NCBI GenBank assembly: GCA_030431715.1
Contig: JAUIIO010000009.1
Span: 1-64,000, forward strand
From: a bacterium
Lineage (GTDB): Bacteria; Bdellovibrionota_C; UBA2361; RFPC01
Reading direction: 5' to 3'
Length of the DNA stretch: 64,000 nucleotides
Below, one piece after another: positions 34,385 through 44,356 of this stretch. The position numbers were made by a program, and so were the translations under genes. The notes beneath the pieces were generated by a model. That model saw only the letters and a list, made by a program, of their open reading frames with translations, did not search any database and was not told the DNA's origin. The number at the start of each line of letters is the position of its first letter. Position 1 is the first letter of the stretch.

Positions 34385-35524
34385 ATGCCGGTTCCTCTTC
34401 TTGATATGCAAGCTCAACTACAACCTATCCGTGATGAAATACTGAACGCTGTTACGTCGGTAGTCGACTCTGGAAGATACATCATGGGGCCAGAAGTAGA
34501 GGGACTTGAGTCGGAAGTAGCGGACTATCTTGGAGTAAAAAATGCTATCGGCGTTTCCTCTGGTACAGATGCTTTGCTCGTTTGTCTTATGGGACTCGGT
34601 ATCGGTCCCGGTGACATTGTTATCACTACTCCATATTCCTTCTTTGCAACTGCAGGTGTTGTAGATCGTCTTAATGCGACACCGGTATTCGTTGATATTG
34701 ATCTCAAAAACTACAATATGGATGCTGGAAAACTTGCTGAGTGGTTTTCAAATGCGTCAGATGAAGATCGAAAAAGAGTAAAAGCAATTGTTCCAGTACA
34801 CCTTTATGGCCAGTGTTGTGACATGGAAGCCGTTATGGATATCGCCGAGCAGCACAGTGTCCCAGTTATTGAAGATGCGGCTCAGGCAATTGGTGCGCAG
34901 TGTACTTTCCGCGGAGAAAAGGTCTCTGCCGGGGGCATGGGAATCGCAGGGTGTCTATCCTTTTTCCCAAGTAAAAACCTTGGTGGCATTGGGGATGGTG
35001 GTATGGTCGTATCAAATGATGATGCATTTGCTGATAAGGTCAGACTTCTTAGGAATCACGGTGCTAAGCCCAAGTACTATCATGCGATGGTTGGAGGAAA
35101 CTTCCGATTGGATCCGATACAGGCTGCTGTGCTCAGAGTAAAGCTTAAGTATCTCGATAGCTGGCATGAGGCGCGTAATGCGAATGCTGGCCGCTACAAC
35201 GAAATGTTTTCTTCAGAACTTTTTGTAAAGCCTGAAGTTTCAGCATACACAGAGAGACATGTATATAATCAGTATGTTATCAGGGTGCCTGAAAAACGTG
35301 ATGATTTGCGTAAGGCTTTAAATGAGGAGAAGATAGGCTGCGAAGTGTATTATCCAGTACCGTTTCATCTTCAGGAGTGCTTTGCGCCACTTGGGTTGAA
35401 GAAGGGAGACTTTCCTCACTCAGAGTTAGCCGCGAACACGACGCTGGCAATCCCAGTGTATCCTGAAATAACGGAAGAGCAGCAAAGAGAAGTTGTGAAT
35501 GCAATCACTACCTTTTATGCCTGA
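34385..35524 (+). CDS. wbpE: UDP-3-keto-sugar aminotransferase, WbpE/WlbC type
   Basis: The 379-residue PLP enzyme of the DegT/DnrJ/EryC1 family has [29 protein letters not shown], the PLP lysine in [15 protein letters not shown] and [12 protein letters not shown]. The FFPSKNLGG form and the start [17 protein letters not shown] are those of enzymes such as WbpE, FdtB and DegT. In P. aeruginosa WbpE aminates C3 of UDP-3-keto-GlcNAcA. The next gene encodes both the 3-dehydrogenase and the N-acetyltransferase of that pathway, which makes the WbpE assignment likely. The gene begins a run of five reading to 39442. Confidence 0.87.
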   Translation: MPVPLLDMQAQLQPIRDEILNAVTSVVDSGRYIMGPEVEGLESEVADYLGVKNAIGVSSGTDALLVCLMGLGIGPGDIVITTPYSFFATAGVVDRLNATPVFVDIDLKNYNMDAGKLAEWFSNASDEDRKRVKAIVPVHLYGQCCDMEAVMDIAEQHSVPVIEDAAQAIGAQCTFRGEKVSAGGMGIAGCLSFFPSKNLGGIGDGGMVVSNDDAFADKVRLLRNHGAKPKYYHAMVGGNFRLDPIQAAVLRVKLKYLDSWHEARNANAGRYNEMFSSELFVKPEVSAYTERHVYNQYVIRVPEKRDDLRKALNEEKIGCEVYYPVPFHLQECFAPLGLKKGDFPHSELAANTTLAIPVYPEITEEQQREVVNAITTFYA

Positions 35525-35569
35525 TATACTACATGCGTGTTATCCCATTGTTCCTTGGGGGGAGATGAA

Positions 35570-37168
35570 ATGAAGAGAATTTGTGTTGTTGGAACTGGAA
35601 GATGGGGACAAAACCACCTTCGTTCTTTAAAGGCCATCGGCTGTCTCGCTGGGGCAGTGGAGAGTCGTAAGGAACGTAGAGAAGAGTTATCTTCTGAGTA
35701 TCCTGAGATCGTCTTTCATGAAGATGTTGATCAGGCACTTAAGGCTGGTTACGACGGCTTCACGGTAGCTACTCCTGCAGAGACACATTTTGCTATAGCT
35801 CAAAAGATTCTTACCAAAAAGCAGCACGTTCTTGTAGAGAAACCACTAGCACTCACATCTTATGAAGCAAGGTCACTTCATAAACTCGCACAAAAGAATG
35901 GATGCCATCTTATGGTGGGGCATGTTCTTCTTTTTCACCCGGCGATACAAAAGATTAAACAACTTTTGGAAGAAGGAAAGCTCGGCAAACTTCAGTATCT
36001 TTACAGTAACCGTTTAAATCTTGGTACCGTTCGTAAGGAAGAGAATATTTTATGGAGCTTTGCGCCGCATGATATCTCAATTTTTCAGTACCTGATCGGT
36101 GATCTTCCAGAGAAGCTACATTCGGGGGGAGGAGCATTTGTTCAGTCGCATATTCATGACAGTACAATGACCTTTCTTGAGTACCCAAACAATATTAAGG
36201 GGCATATCTTTGTCAGCTGGCTCCATCCCTTTAAGGAACATCGCTTTGTGGTTATCGGTAGCAAGGGGATGCTTTCGTATGAAGATTCTTCGCAAGATAA
36301 GCAATTGCTGTACTTTGAGAAAGGAATTGATTGGGTAAACGGTGAGCCTATTAAGCGTGATGGTCCAACTGAGGTCATCGACTATGAGAGAAAGATGCCT
36401 CTTCAAGAAGAGCTTCAGTACTTTGTAGATTGCATTGCTGAAAAGCAGACGCTTGAGCTTGCTAACGGAAGGAATGCCGTTGAGGTTCTCTCAATCCTAG
36501 AAGAGGCTTCCAAGCAACTCCTTGAAGATCAAGGTACGCAGAAGAACACCAAAGATTCAAACGATGATTTCTTCATACACAGCTCCAGCGTACTCGGAAA
36601 GAATACCTCTATCGGATCAAAGACCAGAATCTGGCACTTCAGTCATATTCAGGACAACGTGACGATAGGGGAAGAGACCACGATCGGTCAGAATGTCTTC
36701 GTTGCTTCTAATGTCTCAATCGGTAACCGCGTGAAGATTCAGAATAACGTATCTGTTTACGAGGGTGTTGAGCTTGAAGATTATGTTTTCTGCGGACCTT
36801 CGATGGTATTTACCAACGTTCTTGAGCCGAGGTGTAAGTATCCTCAGCGCGGAAGCGAATTTTATAGGAAAACCCTTGTTAAGGAAGGGGCTTCAATTGG
36901 AGCGAATGCTACGATTGTATGTGGTCATACGATCGGACGCCACGCGTTTATTGCGGCTGGGGCGGTAGTCACAAAGGATGTTCCTGATTATGCCGTAATG
37001 ATGGGAGTGCCGGCCACTCAGTCCGGTTGGGCATGCGAGTGCGGAAAGAGACTAGTTGTTGATAGTAAAAACCATAGTGAATGTACTTGCGGACTACAGT
37101 ATAGCTACGATAGCGGTGTGCTTTCACTGATCGACTCAAAAGATAGTAAGATACTCGCTAATATTTAA
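35570..37168 (+). CDS. Fusion of sugar 3-dehydrogenase (WbpB-like) and N-acetyltransferase (WbpD-like)
   Basis: The 532-residue protein has an N-terminal Gfo/Idh/MocA oxidoreductase (1-315: VVGTGRWGQNHLRSLKAIG, HVLVEKPLALT). Its C-terminal left-handed beta-helix acyltransferase is at 333-490, with hexapeptides such as SIGSKTRIWHFSHIQDNV, TIGQNVFVASNVSIG and MMGVPATQSGW. A Cys-rich tail (CECGKRL, CTCGLQY) may bind zinc. In O-antigen pathways WbpB oxidises UDP-GlcNAcA at C3 and WbpD acetylates the new 3-amine. Fusing both around the WbpE aminotransferase step would channel the intermediate. GGGGGGAG upstream selects ATG 35570 over GTG 35537. Confidence 0.9.
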   Translation: MKRICVVGTGRWGQNHLRSLKAIGCLAGAVESRKERREELSSEYPEIVFHEDVDQALKAGYDGFTVATPAETHFAIAQKILTKKQHVLVEKPLALTSYEARSLHKLAQKNGCHLMVGHVLLFHPAIQKIKQLLEEGKLGKLQYLYSNRLNLGTVRKEENILWSFAPHDISIFQYLIGDLPEKLHSGGGAFVQSHIHDSTMTFLEYPNNIKGHIFVSWLHPFKEHRFVVIGSKGMLSYEDSSQDKQLLYFEKGIDWVNGEPIKRDGPTEVIDYERKMPLQEELQYFVDCIAEKQTLELANGRNAVEVLSILEEASKQLLEDQGTQKNTKDSNDDFFIHSSSVLGKNTSIGSKTRIWHFSHIQDNVTIGEETTIGQNVFVASNVSIGNRVKIQNNVSVYEGVELEDYVFCGPSMVFTNVLEPRCKYPQRGSEFYRKTLVKEGASIGANATIVCGHTIGRHAFIAAGAVVTKDVPDYAVMMGVPATQSGWACECGKRLVVDSKNHSECTCGLQYSYDSGVLSLIDSKDSKILANI

Positions 37169-37193
37169 ATAATGCGTAGCCTTCTTAGAGCCA

Positions 37194-38459
37194 TTGACTA
37201 AACGTAATAATTCTCACTCTCTAAACATAGCTTTCTCCGTCATTGCTTTCGGGGTTGTCGCTTTAGCCGGAGTTGGAATTAATGTTGTTATCGCGTCACT
37301 GTATACCCCTTCCGCACTTGGCATTTTTAATCAGGCCTTTGCTTTTTATATTATTTGCTCTCAAGTTGCTGTCCTTGGTATCCAAGCCTCTACGCTGAAA
37401 GGGGTTGCACATAATCAGCAAGATCTCCAGCGGGCTCTTGAGATAATGCTTTCTGCACTTTTACTTGTTGGTGCTATTTCATGCGTTGTTCTTTGTTTTG
37501 TTTTCTTAGCTATTCCTACGGTTGCCTCTTTCTATAACAGCGGTGTTAAAGAGGCTCTCTATGGTGTTGTTCCAGGAATAGGCTTCTTTGCTATTAATAA
37601 GATATTCATGGCAAATCTGAATGGACTGGGTTACATAAAGACATTTGCTTCTTTTCAGATACTGAGAGTGCTCGGTATATTTTTGGGTATTTTCTATCTT
37701 AGTGACATTAGTACGAGCGATGCTCATCTTTCTTATGCGCTTTCAATAGGAGAAGGCGCACTTTTTGTGCTTCTCGCAGTGCGGCATATTTGTCTTTTTT
37801 ATCGTCTTCAAATCACTTTTACCCGGACGGATCTCTTTGAGCATGTTTCCTTTGGTCTTCGCGGTATGTTTAGCGGAATACTGACAGAGTTCAATACCCG
37901 AGTAGATATTTTAATGCTTGGTCTTTTTGTTAATAATCGGCTGATTGGAATTTACAGCATGGCGGCACTTATCGCAGAAGGATTTGCGCAACTCTCTGTT
38001 GTCTTAAGATGGAACCTAGATCCGCTACTTGGTAAAGCCTTTGCAAGTGGAAGAATGGATGATGTAACCTCCTTGGTCAGGGATGTTCAAAGAAAGTTTG
38101 TGCCGATAATGCTCTTTTTGGCGGTTCTTTCTACTATCCTTTATCCTTATGCGCTGGGCATCATTGCACCAGCTAGCGATCTTCCTGAAATGGGACAGGT
38201 TGTTTTTGGCATCCTTGCTGCAGGTATTGTGCTCAATGCGCTCTACAAACCCTTCATCGGTGCCCTCATCATGGGAGATAATCCCGGTACCTTCACTGTT
38301 TTGATACTTCTTGTTGTCGTGACAAATGTGATTTGTAATATTATGCTCATACCTCAAATCGAATTATATGGGGCTGCTACTGCTACCGCTATAGCGTATG
38401 CTTGTGAGGCCCTCTTAATCTGGGTATTTGTCCGTCAGAAGTATAGAATTAACATTTAG
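37194..38459 (+). CDS. Wzx-like oligosaccharide flippase (MOP superfamily)
   Basis: The 421-residue protein has 12 hydrophobic helices and a start in IAFSVIAFGVVALAGVGINV, as in Wzx/RfbX proteins of the MOP superfamily. They move polyprenyl-linked repeat units across the inner membrane. There is no ATG near the start; TTG 37194, 25 bases after the preceding stop, gives the expected N-terminus. The stop overlaps the first base of an alternative GTG start of the next gene. It indicates a Wzx/Wzy-type route even though an ABC exporter is encoded further on. Confidence 0.85.
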   Translation: MTKRNNSHSLNIAFSVIAFGVVALAGVGINVVIASLYTPSALGIFNQAFAFYIICSQVAVLGIQASTLKGVAHNQQDLQRALEIMLSALLLVGAISCVVLCFVFLAIPTVASFYNSGVKEALYGVVPGIGFFAINKIFMANLNGLGYIKTFASFQILRVLGIFLGIFYLSDISTSDAHLSYALSIGEGALFVLLAVRHICLFYRLQITFTRTDLFEHVSFGLRGMFSGILTEFNTRVDILMLGLFVNNRLIGIYSMAALIAEGFAQLSVVLRWNLDPLLGKAFASGRMDDVTSLVRDVQRKFVPIMLFLAVLSTILYPYALGIIAPASDLPEMGQVVFGILAAGIVLNALYKPFIGALIMGDNPGTFTVLILLVVVTNVICNIMLIPQIELYGAATATAIAYACEALLIWVFVRQKYRINI

Positions 38460-38488
38460 TGTATCGAGAGACACAAGGATTGCAAATT

Positions 38489-39442
38489 ATGTATAAGGGT
38501 CAAAAAATAGCTGTGGTAATACCTGCGCATAATGAGGAACTCCTCATTCAATACACAATTAATTCGATACCAGAATATGTAGATCGAATTGTTGTTGTCG
38601 ATGACAAAAGCGATGATGATACAATAGCTAAGATTCGAGAAGCGCAAAAAGAGAACTCCCGAGTGGAGCTTATCTGTCACGAAAAGAATCGAGGTGTTGG
38701 AGGAGCAATATCGACCGGGTATATATATTGCCGAGAGAATGATTATGACGCCGCAGTGGTCATGGCAGGGGATGGTCAGATGGATCCTGAGGATTTGCCT
38801 GCAATACTTGATCCAGTGGTAGAAGGAAGAGCTGATTACTCTAAGGGGAATCGCTTAGTGACAGGAGAAGCATGGAATAAGATACCCAGAGTGAGATATC
38901 TTGGGAATTCTGCACTGACATTTTTAACGAAGATAGCCAGTGGGTATTGGCATGTAACCGACTCCCAAACCGGGTATACTGCTCTAAATAAGAAGGCTTT
39001 GAAGCTCATTCCGTTGGAAGATATTTTCCCAAGATATGGTATGCCAAATGATCTGCTCGTTACCCTTAATATTTATGGGTTTCGTGTTGCCGATGTTCCA
39101 GTGAATCCTGTTTACGGAATAGGGGAGAAAAGCGGTATTAAGGTCTCTAAGGTGATATTTTCAATAGGAACTCTTGTTATGAAATTATTTTTGAAGCGAA
39201 TGTTTCAGAAGTATATTGTGAGAGATTTTCATCCACTTGTACTCTTTTATATACTTGGTGGCCTCTTGTTTTTGATAGATATACCATTAATCTTTCGATT
39301 CTTTATTTTTTGGAATTTAGAGGGAGTTATTCCATCTACCAATGCTCTAGCACTTATCTTTTGCACAATTACTGGTTTACAACTTGTGCTGTTCGCCATG
39401 CTGTTTGATATGGAAGCTAATAAAGATCTAAAGGCGTACTGA
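38489..39442 (+). CDS. Family 2 glycosyltransferase, dolichol-phosphate mannosyltransferase-like
   Basis: The 317-residue protein has a GT-A domain (AVVIPAHNEE, VVDDKSDDDT, CHEKNRGVGGAISTGY, VVMAGDGQMDPEDLP). Two C-terminal membrane helices follow (about 250-270 and 285-310). This is the polyprenyl-phosphate sugar transferase pattern. A GTG at 38459 overlapping the wzx stop is possible, but AAGGA nine bases before ATG 38489 supports the later start. Its stop abuts that of the convergent SGNH gene with no spare base. Confidence 0.85.
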   Translation: MYKGQKIAVVIPAHNEELLIQYTINSIPEYVDRIVVVDDKSDDDTIAKIREAQKENSRVELICHEKNRGVGGAISTGYIYCRENDYDAAVVMAGDGQMDPEDLPAILDPVVEGRADYSKGNRLVTGEAWNKIPRVRYLGNSALTFLTKIASGYWHVTDSQTGYTALNKKALKLIPLEDIFPRYGMPNDLLVTLNIYGFRVADVPVNPVYGIGEKSGIKVSKVIFSIGTLVMKLFLKRMFQKYIVRDFHPLVLFYILGGLLFLIDIPLIFRFFIFWNLEGVIPSTNALALIFCTITGLQLVLFAMLFDMEANKDLKAY

Positions 39443-40390
39443 TTATCCGTCGCTAGGATTAGATTCCTTGATCGTTTTTGCTAATTTTCTTGTTAGTCGT
39501 TTAGCCGATGAGGCATTTACATGGCTGCCGTCATAGCTTACGTAACTTTTTCTTTTAACGGGTATCCAATGGCCCCCCGATTTTTTGAATGCTTTGATAA
39601 ACTCTTTCTTTTGAAAGCCGCTGTATTTCGATTCAACTTCTGCCATTGCATTACTAATAGGAGGACTAAAGGCATAAAATTCAATCTTTTGTTTCTTAAA
39701 GTCAGAAACCGCCCCCAAGAGCTCATTGATATTGTTGTCCTCTATTTTTGTCATTTCAAATTGATTGATATAGCTTTGTACAGCTCTTGTTGGCCGCAGT
39801 CTTAGGCTATCAGTTTCAACCCAGCCATTTGGATGGTAGGTCTCGTATTGAGTGGGAGTTAGGTCGTAATAAACGTACTTGAGTTCTCGCATGTCAACAG
39901 GACGTAGATGATCAAGGAGATAGTATCCCTTCCATGTGAGCGGCGTTAGCGCATTTGTTTCTACTTTATTGTTTTCATAGTCTTTTCTTCTAAAAGCTTT
40001 ATTGGTAAGTGAGTGAGCAGTAACGCCTATGAGTATGATTCGTCTTCTTGCCTCATTGGAAAATTTTTTCGTGGCTGCTGCTATGTATTCGCGATGTAGT
40101 CCTGCACTGGAAAATCCGAAGTTCAGAGCTTTTAACCCACTGGCTTTTTCAAATGCTTCGGGCGATAAACCGCGGTATACTCTTGAATCTCCCACAAATA
40201 CAACTTCGTACTTTGAAGGGGCAGAAGCCTTCATTTCCCAAATCAGATCTTTAGGAACCCCCCGTCTGCCTGAATGAGGGCGTACGAAACTGTAATAAGC
40301 TATGAGTGCGGGAAGAGATAGAACCACCACGAATATTCTTAGGAGATCAAGACGTCGTAGCTTGCTAAAATTGAAAGTAGATAAAGACAC
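39443..40390 (-). CDS. SGNH-hydrolase-like membrane-anchored protein paired with MBOAT
   Basis: The 315-residue protein has one N-terminal membrane helix (IFVVVLSLPALIAYYSF) and a periplasmic SGNH-like domain. Block I is VVFVGDSRVYRG and the distal catalytic pair is in YDGSHVN. Proteins of this kind (AlgX, AlgJ, DltD-like) take acyl groups delivered by a membrane-bound O-acyltransferase and place them on polysaccharides. Its start lies within the end of the MBOAT gene (26-base overlap), which strongly suggests joint action. Acetylation of the exported glycan is the likely role. Confidence 0.78.
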   Translation of the reverse strand: MSLSTFNFSKLRRLDLLRIFVVVLSLPALIAYYSFVRPHSGRRGVPKDLIWEMKASAPSKYEVVFVGDSRVYRGLSPEAFEKASGLKALNFGFSSAGLHREYIAAATKKFSNEARRRIILIGVTAHSLTNKAFRRKDYENNKVETNALTPLTWKGYYLLDHLRPVDMRELKYVYYDLTPTQYETYHPNGWVETDSLRLRPTRAVQSYINQFEMTKIEDNNINELLGAVSDFKKQKIEFYAFSPPISNAMAEVESKYSGFQKKEFIKAFKKSGGHWIPVKRKSYVSYDGSHVNASSAKRLTRKLAKTIKESNPSDG

Positions 40391-41786
40391 TTCCAGGTCC
40401 TCGAAAAAAGACGCAACTAAATAACATCAGACTAATCATAGCTGGTTCAGCATAATAATAACATACTCGCCACCATGATGGTATGCCTGCTAAACGTTTT
40501 AGGGGAATGAAGATCTCGCGTAGGGATATTAGCGTAAGAGCAGTGAGGATGATCTCTGAATTGGGAAATTTCAAGATTGGTTGAATGCTTATGCCGCTAA
40601 AACTAAACATTTCCCCTACAATATCGATACCCTGTTGTAGATTCTCGGCCCTAAAAAACACCCATGCTATGAGTACTTGAAGATAGGTAAGCAAACAGGC
40701 CAAGAGTGCTCCTGCACCGCAGAGACGTCTTAATAATTTAGGCCAGCCGCTTAGGCGTTCTATCGTTAAATATAGAGCATGCAGAGCCCCCCAGAGAACA
40801 AAGGTCCAAGCGGCACCGTGCCAAAGGGCAGATAAGAGCATGGTGATCCAGAGATTGAATACCGTTCGAATTGGTCCAATTCTTGAGCCTCCGAGGGGAA
40901 TATAGACATAATCTCGAAACCAAGTAGAGAGCGATATATGCCACCTAGACCAGAAGTGTTGTAGAGAGAGCGCGGTATAAGGATGGTTAAAGTTTTGGGG
41001 AAACCGATAACCACACCAGCGGGCAAGTCCGATAGCGATATCGCTATATCCGCTAAAATCACAATAAATCTGGAAAGAGAACATCACAATAATCAGCCAC
41101 CAGTATGCACTTGATTCGTAAACGGTGGGAGTGCTAAAGGCCTCTGTTACAACTGGAGCAAGGTTATCTGCGATAACAACCTTCTTAAAATAGCCTTTGG
41201 AGATGAAGCGCAGCCCTTGCCAAAAATCTTGTGTTCTAACACGCAAAGGTTTCTTAAGCTGATCAAGAAAACCAGACGCACGTACGATAGGCCCAGCAAC
41301 AAGCTGAGGGAACATTGAAAGGTAAGCAAAGAAGTGCAGGAAATTCTTTGTGGGACGTAACTCTCCTCGATATATATCAATGGTATAGCTTAGAGATTGG
41401 AAAGTGTAGAAACTGATCCCCACAGGCAATACTAAGTGTGCGAGTGGTAGTGGGGGGGCTCCTAAAGCTTGAACCAGAATGTTTGCATTCGATATAAAGA
41501 AATCCAAGTACTTGTATGTAAATAGTAATCCTAGGTTCAGAGTCAGCGACAAGCCAAGGAAGACTTTTCGGTACTGAGGATGCTTATCCATCCCTAGGCC
41601 AGCAAAGAAATCTATGAATCCGGACAGGAAAATCAAAATGAGGTAATACGGATTCCACCAGCCATAGAAGACACAAGAAAAGACAATAAGCACCAACCAT
41701 GATAGCTGTAAGCGTGACTTGACTAAGGGCCAAATAACAAAGAAGAAAAACGCAAAAATGATGAAAGCGAGCGAATTAAAAAGCAA
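40365..41786 (-). CDS. MBOAT-family membrane O-acyltransferase (AlgI/DltB-like)
   Basis: The 473-residue multi-helix protein shows the MBOAT signature of AlgI/DltB: FPQLVAGPIVRASGF, YCDFSGYSDIAIGLAR, SLQHFWSRWHISLSTWFRDY, YIPLGGSR and the catalytic His in LLSALWHGAAWTF. It carries acyl groups across the inner membrane to a periplasmic partner, here the overlapping SGNH-like protein. The start is TTG at 41786; the resulting MLFNS N-terminus matches the family and supports it. A 7-bp inverted repeat lies just upstream. Confidence 0.92.
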   Translation of the reverse strand: MLFNSLAFIIFAFFFFVIWPLVKSRLQLSWLVLIVFSCVFYGWWNPYYLILIFLSGFIDFFAGLGMDKHPQYRKVFLGLSLTLNLGLLFTYKYLDFFISNANILVQALGAPPLPLAHLVLPVGISFYTFQSLSYTIDIYRGELRPTKNFLHFFAYLSMFPQLVAGPIVRASGFLDQLKKPLRVRTQDFWQGLRFISKGYFKKVVIADNLAPVVTEAFSTPTVYESSAYWWLIIVMFSFQIYCDFSGYSDIAIGLARWCGYRFPQNFNHPYTALSLQHFWSRWHISLSTWFRDYVYIPLGGSRIGPIRTVFNLWITMLLSALWHGAAWTFVLWGALHALYLTIERLSGWPKLLRRLCGAGALLACLLTYLQVLIAWVFFRAENLQQGIDIVGEMFSFSGISIQPILKFPNSEIILTALTLISLREIFIPLKRLAGIPSWWRVCYYYAEPAMISLMLFSCVFFRGPGSVFIYFQF

Positions 41787-41798
41787 GAATCTAGCAGG

Positions 41799-41830
41799 CC
41801 TGAAGATGGATTATAAGTATAGGCTTCAGG
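41799..41830. promoter_or_regulatory. Inverted repeat around a TATAAT box upstream of the MBOAT gene
   Basis: CCTGAAG (41799-41805) and CTTCAGG (41824-41830) flank, on the minus strand, a consensus TATAAT about 23 bases before the TTG start. An operator covering the promoter of the acyl-transfer pair is possible. The -35 region is not convincing. The rest of the 347-base divergent gap (41787-42133) shows no gene. Confidence 0.3.
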
Positions 41831-42055
41831 AGAATAATATTTTGCACTTTTACCTGTCAATGAAGCCTGTGACACAATTTAAGATTGCACCGCTTTCAGA
41901 ATAGTATGGCATGCGAGATAATGAGAGGGTGTACTGAGGCTGCCCTAAGTGCCTGAAAACGCTAGAAGAAACTGATTGCCCCTTTCGTTTTTGTTCGCTT
42001 GTGCCCTTAGGGATAGTGGGCATTGATTTGTGGCTATTTTTTTGACTCGTCGTCC

Positions 42056-42085
42056 TTGAGTCATAGCATATATCAAGGCTATCAT
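42056..42085 (+). promoter_or_regulatory. Candidate promoter of the sugar amidotransferase gene
   Basis: TTGAGT (42056-42061) and TATCAT (42080-42085) are separated by 18 bases, with transcription expected near 42092 and about 40 bases of leader before ATG 42134. Each box matches four or five of six consensus positions. Confidence 0.4.
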
Positions 42086-42133
42086 CAGCAGGCACTAAGG
42101 GTATTATTATTAAAAAGAAGGGGAATACAGCGG

Positions 42134-44278
42134 ATGTGTGGTGTCTTTGGTCTCACCGTGAAGGATGGAGGTCCTTTAGCAAAAGATAAACATTTTATCT
42201 TAAGTTGTATCAAGCATTTACTGCTCGCGTCTGAGACGCGTGGCAAGGATGCTTCTGGAATATCTGTATCTACGCGGGACGACTTTTCAGTTGTTAAGAT
42301 GCCAGTTGCGGCTTCTAAATTAGTTCGTACTCCAGAATATAAAAAACTCATGTCCGATCTGGTTGAGTCCAGAACGGTAGGGGATAATAGCCAGCTCTCA
42401 TCTCTTGGACATGCGAGAATGGTAACAAATGGAAAGCGAGAACGTCACGTCAATAATCAACCTGTTATTTCTGACGATATGCTTGTTATTCACAACGGTA
42501 TAATTGTGAACGACGACAGTATTGAGGATGAGTTTGGACTGGAGTCGGCAGGAGCAGAGATCGATACGCGTGTTATTTCCGGATTGTACAGGCACTTTCG
42601 TTCTAAGGGACGATCACTCTGTGAGAGTATTTCTGATATTTATGGCATTATTAAAGGACAGGCTTCATTAGGTATTCTCTTTAATGATATTAATTGTCTC
42701 GTCATTGCAACGAATAACGGTTCGCTTTATGAGCTCAATGATGTTGAGCAGGGACTGCATATATTTGCTTCTGAGCGTTATATTTTGGAACGTGTAGTTC
42801 AAAAATGTTTCTCGGCGGATCGAGGAGCTAAATACACCGAGGCGATCACAAAGGTGGAGCCTGGACAAGCGATCTTTTTAAATACGGTAAATTTTGAACA
42901 GCTCAGAGTTGGGATGGAGCAACTGCCAAATGAGCAGGCCGTCCAATTTGAAGCACGTCTTAGCCCACGGAACTCTAAATCGATTGATGATATTTGTCTT
43001 GAACGCGGGGCTCAAGGTTACGTGCCGGAGTCCGCACCTGCACTTTCTGATATGACAATGATTCATTTTGATGAATTTTTTGAGCAGGTCCATAAGCGTT
43101 CGCTTGAGCTAAAGCGTTGTATGAAATGCGTTTTGCCAGAATCCTTTCCCTTTATCTCCTTTAATTCAGATGGGGTATGTAACTATTGTGAGCATTATCA
43201 ACCCATTCAGACATTTGGCCGGCAGGCGCTTGAAAAGAGCTTGTCGAAAATGCATCGCTCAAAATATGCACAGGATTGCATTGTTTCGCTGAGCGGTGGG
43301 AGAGATAGCAGCTATGCTCTGCATTTCATGGTTCGTGAGCTAGGCTTAAAGCCAATCACGTATACCTATGACTGGGGAATGGTCACAGATCTGGCTCGTC
43401 GAAACATCTCGCGGCTTTGCGGGGAGCTTGGGATTGAGCATATCTTGATTTCCGCAGATATTCAGAAGAAGCGAGAGAATATACGAAAGAATGTCACTGC
43501 TTGGTTACGCAAGCCTGCTGTTGGAATGGTGCCACTCTTTATGGCTGGTGATAAACAGTATTTTTACCACGGGGCAAGATTAATGAAGGATTTTGATATC
43601 CCCATTATGATACTTGCTGAGAACTTATTGGAAAGGACAAATTTTAAGACAGGATTTTGTAATGTGCCGCCGACGTTCGAGACATCTAATACTTACGGCC
43701 TGTCACTCCAGAAAAATCTTAAAATGGTCTTTTACTATCTAGAGAACTTTGTCAAAAATCCTCATTATCTAAACTCCTCTCTCATCGATACTTTTGCTGC
43801 GTACTGTTCCTACTACGTAATGCCGCACCGATTTCTTTCTCTTTTTCGATATCTTGATTGGGACGAGAATACAATTAACGATACGTTGATAAATACATAT
43901 GATTGGGAGGTTGCTACCGACACAAAAAGCACTTGGAGAATTGGAGATGGGACTGCTTCGTTCTATAATTACATATACTTTCTTAATGGTGGATTTAGTG
44001 AATATGACACCTTCCGCAGCAATCAGATCCGGGAAGGACTTTTATCGCGTGCCGAAGCAATGGATTTGGTTAAAACTGAAAATCGTCCTAGATGGGAATC
44101 GATTCAGTGGTATTGTAATACTATCGGGATTGATTTTGGTGAAGCTATAAAGCGGATAAATTCCCTCGGAGAAGCTTTTACTCAAAAATATGACAGTACC
44201 TCTTCCAAGAGGAACGCTGAAGTTGCTGAGATTGCAACTCAGCTTAACAATGAAGCTCGTATCGCTAATGAACGTTAA
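42134..44278 (+). CDS. Fusion of class II glutamine amidotransferase and WbpG-like N-acetyl-sugar amidotransferase
   Basis: The 714-residue protein has two enzymes in one chain. Residues 1-290 are an Ntn-type glutaminase starting MCGVFGLTV, with Cys2 as nucleophile and further family features in HARMVTNGKRERHVNNQP and VIHNGIIVND. Residues about 326-714 are a WbpG-like N-acetyl sugar amidotransferase: RCMKCVLPES and CNYCEHYQ (likely zinc cysteines), then the ATP pyrophosphatase loop SLSGGRDSS near 385. WbpG makes an acetamidino from an acetamido group and normally receives ammonia from HisH/HisF-like partners. Here the fused glutaminase could replace them. The start is chosen at ATG 42134 because Cys must be residue 2; the frame is open to 42023. 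Confidence 0.88.
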   Translation: MCGVFGLTVKDGGPLAKDKHFILSCIKHLLLASETRGKDASGISVSTRDDFSVVKMPVAASKLVRTPEYKKLMSDLVESRTVGDNSQLSSLGHARMVTNGKRERHVNNQPVISDDMLVIHNGIIVNDDSIEDEFGLESAGAEIDTRVISGLYRHFRSKGRSLCESISDIYGIIKGQASLGILFNDINCLVIATNNGSLYELNDVEQGLHIFASERYILERVVQKCFSADRGAKYTEAITKVEPGQAIFLNTVNFEQLRVGMEQLPNEQAVQFEARLSPRNSKSIDDICLERGAQGYVPESAPALSDMTMIHFDEFFEQVHKRSLELKRCMKCVLPESFPFISFNSDGVCNYCEHYQPIQTFGRQALEKSLSKMHRSKYAQDCIVSLSGGRDSSYALHFMVRELGLKPITYTYDWGMVTDLARRNISRLCGELGIEHILISADIQKKRENIRKNVTAWLRKPAVGMVPLFMAGDKQYFYHGARLMKDFDIPIMILAENLLERTNFKTGFCNVPPTFETSNTYGLSLQKNLKMVFYYLENFVKNPHYLNSSLIDTFAAYCSYYVMPHRFLSLFRYLDWDENTINDTLINTYDWEVATDTKSTWRIGDGTASFYNYIYFLNGGFSEYDTFRSNQIREGLLSRAEAMDLVKTENRPRWESIQWYCNTIGIDFGEAIKRINSLGEAFTQKYDSTSSKRNAEVAEIATQLNNEARIANER

Positions 44279-44356
44279 TCCTTTGTTGTATATGGTGAGC
44301 TTCTTCTTCTCTATAGACCTGCGGCACCGCTAGCTCTGGTTAGCTCAGATTTATCA

